Shown here in pieces: positions 15,076 to 18,358 of a stretch of 18,358 nt of DNA (positions are counted from its first letter, which is position 1; every line of letters starts with the position of its first letter). A program made the position numbers and the translations under genes. The stretch lies in assembly GCA_021813195.1 (NCBI GenBank), contig JAKALI010000024.1:1-18358 (forward strand). Reading direction: 5' to 3'. The notes under the pieces were generated by a model. It was not told where the DNA came from, made no database searches, and worked only from the letters and a program-made list of their open reading frames with translations. This stretch comes from Pseudomonadota bacterium. Its GTDB lineage: Bacteria; Pseudomonadota; Alphaproteobacteria; Rhizobiales; Hyphomicrobiaceae.

Positions 15076-16422
15076 ATGAATGAGAAACGTGTAGCAATCA
15101 TCGGCGCCGGACCAAGCGGACTTGCGGCGCTCAGAGCCTTTGAAAGCGCGCGCCGTAAAGGCGCTGACATCCCCGAACTCGTCTGTTACGAGCGCCAGGG
15201 CGACGTGGGAGGAATTTGGAATTACACGTGGCGCACAGGCACCGACGAGTATGGAGAACCGGTTCACGCCAGCATGTATCGCTATCTGTGGTCGAACGGC
15301 CCGAAGGAGTGCTTGGAATTCGCTGACTACTCGTTCGAAGAACACTTCGGGCGTCCCATCCCGTCTTACCCGCCACGTGAAGTCCTTCACGACTACATCA
15401 AGGGACGGATCGAGAAGAGCGGCATCACACACTACGTCAAACTACGCCACGCCGTACGTTGGGTTGAGTATGATGATGCCACGGAAAAATTCCACGTTAC
15501 CGTCAAAGATCTCGTCGCCGACAAGACTTTCACTGAGGACTTCGATTACGTCATCGTCGCCAGCGGGCATTTCTCCACGCCCAACGTGCCGGAATTCGAG
15601 GGACTGAGCACGTTTCCCGGCCGGGTCATGCACTCCCATGACTTCCGCTCGGCTGACGAGTTCGCCGGCAAACGGGTGCTGTGTGTCGGCTCCAGCTATT
15701 CGTCAGAAGACATTGGCATTCAGTGCATGAAGTATGGCGCCAAGGCCGTCACCTTCACATGGCGCACCAAACCGATGGGATTCAAGTGGCCGCCGGGCAT
15801 GAACGAAGTCCCGCTGATGACCAAGGTGGAGGGCAACCGGGTCTATTTCCGAGATGGCACCTCGGCGGAGTACGACGCAATCGTGCTATGCACCGGCTAT
15901 CTTCACCATCACCCGTTTATGGAAGATTCGCTGCGGCTGAAATCGCGCAACCGCCTCTATCCGCCCAACCTCTACAAGGGCATTTTCTGGTGGGGCAATC
16001 CCAAGGTCATGTATTTGGGCATGCAGGACCAGTACTACACCTTCAACATGTTCGATGCCCAGGCATGGTACGCGCGCGACTACATTCTAGGCCGCATCAA
16101 GCTTCCCCCGCTCGACGAACAGGCCGCCGACATGCAAAAGTGGATCGCATGGGAAGAAAGCCTCGAAGATCCCTTCCAGGCGATCGACTTCCAGACAGAA
16201 TACACGCGCGACCTGTTGCAGCCGACAGACTACCCGCCGCTCAACGTCGACGAAGTGGCACGCCTGTTCAAGGAATGGGAGCATCACAAGGCGGAGAACA
16301 TCCTGACCTATCGCGACAATTGCTACCCCTCCACGCTCACGGGAACGATGGCGCCCAAGCATCACACGCCCTGGATGCAGGCGCTTGATGACTCCATGGC
16401 GGCGTTCTTGGCCAACACGTAG
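15076..16422 (+). CDS. tmm: Trimethylamine monooxygenase Tmm (flavin-containing monooxygenase)
   Basis: FAD- and NADPH-dependent enzyme that oxidises trimethylamine to trimethylamine N-oxide. The 448-aa protein has the FAD motif GAGPSG (Gly10-Gly15), the FMO signature FPGRVMHSHDF (Phe180 to Phe190), the NADPH motif GSSYSSED (from Gly205) and VLCTGYLHHHPF. Bacterial Tmm hallmarks are clear: GGIWNYTWRTG, MYRYLWSNGPKE with Asn74 in the position of the active-site Asn, and the GSSYS tyrosine (Tyr208) that equals the conserved swinging Tyr of marine Tmm. These separate it from Baeyer-Villiger and siderophore monooxygenases. AGGGGA lies 6 nt before the ATG. It is followed by tdm after 152 nt, matching the tmm-tdm order of Methylocella and marine roseobacters. 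Amine range beyond TMA is common in the family. Confidence 0.93.
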   Translation: MNEKRVAIIGAGPSGLAALRAFESARRKGADIPELVCYERQGDVGGIWNYTWRTGTDEYGEPVHASMYRYLWSNGPKECLEFADYSFEEHFGRPIPSYPPREVLHDYIKGRIEKSGITHYVKLRHAVRWVEYDDATEKFHVTVKDLVADKTFTEDFDYVIVASGHFSTPNVPEFEGLSTFPGRVMHSHDFRSADEFAGKRVLCVGSSYSSEDIGIQCMKYGAKAVTFTWRTKPMGFKWPPGMNEVPLMTKVEGNRVYFRDGTSAEYDAIVLCTGYLHHHPFMEDSLRLKSRNRLYPPNLYKGIFWWGNPKVMYLGMQDQYYTFNMFDAQAWYARDYILGRIKLPPLDEQAADMQKWIAWEESLEDPFQAIDFQTEYTRDLLQPTDYPPLNVDEVARLFKEWEHHKAENILTYRDNCYPSTLTGTMAPKHHTPWMQALDDSMAAFLANT

Positions 16423-16494
16423 GTTGTCATGATCAAAATTGCGATAGATCCATAGGCTGGGTCGTTCTGGCCGCTCGCAGATCGCGATGATTGA

Positions 16495-16523
16495 GGTGGC
16501 GGCGCGCTTTTGAGCACGCCACC
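16495..16523 (+). repeat. Hairpin between tmm and tdm
   Basis: GGTGGCG (16495-16501) and CGCCACC (16517-16523) are perfect 7-bp arms with a 15-nt loop in the 152-nt tmm-tdm spacer. No T-run follows. It may protect or attenuate the transcript. Confidence 0.4.
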
Positions 16524-16574
16524 GCACACCGTACCTGTGATGACACCATTCGCGAAGAGCGGTGGAGGTGCGAA

Positions 16575-18358
16575 ATGCCGGAAAATGCGATCATCACCCC
16601 GCATACACCGAAGCTGGTCACAGCGGGCTCACCGTCCCTCGATCCCGGTGTCGAACGCTACATCGTCAAAGGTGGGGGCTCGGCCGTGTTTGCGCTCGAA
16701 GCGGGCGATGCTCTCGATCTTGTGTTGCTCGAGGGCGGGCAAAACGTCGAGCTCGTGGCCTTCGGCAAATCCGGGAAGGCGGATCTTGGCGCCTTGGGCC
16801 TTCGCGCGACAACGAAGCCCGTCGGCCTCCATGCCATTCTGGCCCAAAACACCGACGACGCCGCGCGCGTGCGCTTCGGCCTCGCCCGCCGCGGTCTCGA
16901 CATCGGGCGTGTCCAGGGGGCTTGCCTGTTTGGCAACGATGCGCCGGCCGCTGCGACGCGATCGCTAACAGCCGCTCGCCCCGTCATCGTCGTGATTGCC
17001 GCACCGGCCGAGCCGATGGTGGCGTGGGATCAGACGCCACCCAGCGACGTCCTCGTGTTCGTGCGTCGCGCACACCGGGCCGAACATGGTGCCCGCATCC
17101 TGCCTGAGCCACTCGCCGAACCGCGACTCGAAATCCTGGTCAACATCGCCAGCGTCGAACCTTTCGAAGTTTTTGAAGGCGAGTACATCCAAATCATCGA
17201 TGTTGACGGCCGGCAGTGCTCGGACTTCCTCGCCTTCAACCGCCGCGCGCTTGACCGTGGCCGCGTCATGGGTCTCGACTCGACGACGACCCGGACACTA
17301 ACTGGCACATCCTACCCGCGCCCTGGACTCTATTCCAAATTCTTCGATGCCGATCGCAACGCTCTCGTCGAAGTTGTGCAAGACACGGTCGGCCGCCACG
17401 ATACCTTCAATCTCGCCTGCACCGCGCGCTACTACGAAGATGCAGGCTATTTCGGGCATGCCAGTTGCTCGGAAAATTTCAATGCGGCCCTGCGGGACTA
17501 CCAGGTCGGGGAATACAAAGGCTGGCCGGCGATCAACTTTTTCTACAACACCAACGTCGATGACCATAATAACATTTGGTTCGATGAGCCCTGGTCACGC
17601 CCAGGCGATTATGTGCTGCTGCGCGCCATGACCGATCTTGTGTGCGCCTCTTCGTCCTGCCCTGACGATATCGACCCCGCCAACGGTTGGAAGCTGACGC
17701 CAATCCTCGTCCGGGTTTATCCCAAAACGGCCTCCTTTAAGCGCGCGATTGGATTTCGCATGACCGCCGATGCTCCTCTCCAGCTCACCCGCGAAACGGG
17801 CTTCCACAGCCGCACCTCCGCGCTCACCCGCTCTTTCACGGAATACAAAGGCTACTGGCTGCCGACATGCTTCACCCAGGGCGGAGCGATTGATGAATAT
17901 TGGGCCTGCCGGGAGCGCGTCGTCGTCATGGACTTGAGCCCGCTGCGCAAGCTTGAAATCCTGGGACCGGATGCCGAACAATTCTGCCAAAGCCTTTTTC
18001 CCCGCGACGTGCGCAAACTTGGTGTCGGGCATATCGTCTACACTCCCATCTGTTATGAGCACGGCGGTATGATCGATGACGGTACGCTGTTCCGCATGAG
18101 CGAAACCAATTTCCGCTGGATCGGCGGCGATGACTCAAGCCTGCTGTGGATCAAAGAGCAGGCTCTCAAGATCGGCGCGAAGGTCGTCCTCAAAACGGCG
18201 AGTGATCAGATCCACAACGTCGCCGTCCAAGGGCCAAAGTCACGGGATGTCCTGGCGCAAATGTTATGGACCCCACCCGGGCGTCCCAGTCTTCACGAGC
18301 TCGGCCTCTTCCGCTTTACCATTGGCCGCTTCGGCGGTTTTGAGGGCATTCCCGTTCT
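16575..18358 (+). CDS. tdm: Trimethylamine N-oxide demethylase Tdm (3' end missing)
   Basis: Converts trimethylamine N-oxide to dimethylamine and formaldehyde. 594 residues are visible and the frame is still open at the right edge; the family is about 750-800 aa, so roughly 150-200 residues are missing. Residues about 185-370 are a DUF1989 (urea-carboxylase-associated) domain with candidate zinc ligands Cys215 and Asp217 (GRQCSDF), Cys298 (ASCSENF) and Cys357/Cys362 (CASSSC). From about residue 430 a GcvT-like tetrahydrofolate-binding domain begins (LGVGHIVYTPICYEHGGMIDD), presumably the acceptor for the released one-carbon unit. Residues about 26-165 look like a decayed copy of DUF1989. GGAGGTG 4 nt before ATG 16575 is a strong ribosome-binding site. 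Adjacency to tmm supports Tdm over the related dimethylglycine or dmdA-type proteins. Confidence 0.9.
   Translation, partial: MPENAIITPHTPKLVTAGSPSLDPGVERYIVKGGGSAVFALEAGDALDLVLLEGGQNVELVAFGKSGKADLGALGLRATTKPVGLHAILAQNTDDAARVRFGLARRGLDIGRVQGACLFGNDAPAAATRSLTAARPVIVVIAAPAEPMVAWDQTPPSDVLVFVRRAHRAEHGARILPEPLAEPRLEILVNIASVEPFEVFEGEYIQIIDVDGRQCSDFLAFNRRALDRGRVMGLDSTTTRTLTGTSYPRPGLYSKFFDADRNALVEVVQDTVGRHDTFNLACTARYYEDAGYFGHASCSENFNAALRDYQVGEYKGWPAINFFYNTNVDDHNNIWFDEPWSRPGDYVLLRAMTDLVCASSSCPDDIDPANGWKLTPILVRVYPKTASFKRAIGFRMTADAPLQLTRETGFHSRTSALTRSFTEYKGYWLPTCFTQGGAIDEYWACRERVVVMDLSPLRKLEILGPDAEQFCQSLFPRDVRKLGVGHIVYTPICYEHGGMIDDGTLFRMSETNFRWIGGDDSSLLWIKEQALKIGAKVVLKTASDQIHNVAVQGPKSRDVLAQMLWTPPGRPSLHELGLFRFTIGRFGGFEGIPV

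Noticed and set aside
1..18358. CRISPR array, tRNA, rRNA, insertion sequence or integrase
   Set aside because: No regular spaced repeats, cloverleaf-like sequence, transposase or recombinase motifs were seen on either strand.

Overview
The window (18,358 bp, mostly GC-rich) looks like chromosomal DNA of an alphaproteobacterium, most likely a methylotrophic member of the Hyphomicrobiales. The clues are a bioB-F-D-A-Z biotin operon ending in the BioZ-type ketoacyl synthase typical of that order, GC-biased codons that create long antisense shadow frames, and a methylated-amine gene set. The genus cannot be fixed from the sequence.

Layout. (1) 1-4926, plus strand: a tightly packed biotin operon. 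bioB enters from the left edge with its 5' end missing, followed by bioF, bioD, bioA and bioZ, with overlaps of 28, 4 and 4 nt and then a 6-nt gap. (2) 5037-8011, plus strand: a secreted caspase-fold (peptidase C14) protein with a C-terminal coiled coil, then a GMC-type FAD oxidoreductase that starts at TTG and carries a ferredoxin-like cysteine cluster. (3) 8012-8704: an AT-richer islet with a small orphan protein that looks DUF2441-like. (4) 8759-14508, minus strand, reading leftwards from the right: an FCD-type GntR regulator, a GFA/CENP-V zinc protein, mgsA-mgsB-mgsC (N-methylglutamate synthase) and gmaS (gamma-glutamylmethylamide synthetase), closed by a clear Rho-independent terminator. 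(5) 14509-15075: a 567-bp divergent control region with no convincing gene. (6) 15076-18358, plus strand: tmm (trimethylamine monooxygenase) and tdm (trimethylamine N-oxide demethylase, cut by the right edge).

How the genes fit together. Tmm oxidises trimethylamine to its N-oxide, and Tdm cleaves that to dimethylamine and formaldehyde. A dimethylamine-to-methylamine step is expected but not present here. GmaS then joins methylamine to glutamate, and MgsABC moves the methylamine group onto 2-oxoglutarate to give N-methylglutamate. N-methylglutamate dehydrogenase is also not in the window. The GFA protein may handle formaldehyde, and the GntR regulator between the two arms is the obvious candidate controller. 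I found related TGGTA-containing near-palindromes overlapping candidate -10 elements both upstream of mgsA and in the gntR-tmm region.

Points that deserve a second look are the apparent internal duplication in Tdm (a degenerate DUF1989-like half followed by an intact one), the candidate GntR operators, the CxxCxxCxxxC cluster in the GMC enzyme, the orphan islet, and structured DNA upstream of tmm. I see no CRISPR array, tRNA, rRNA, transposase or integrase.
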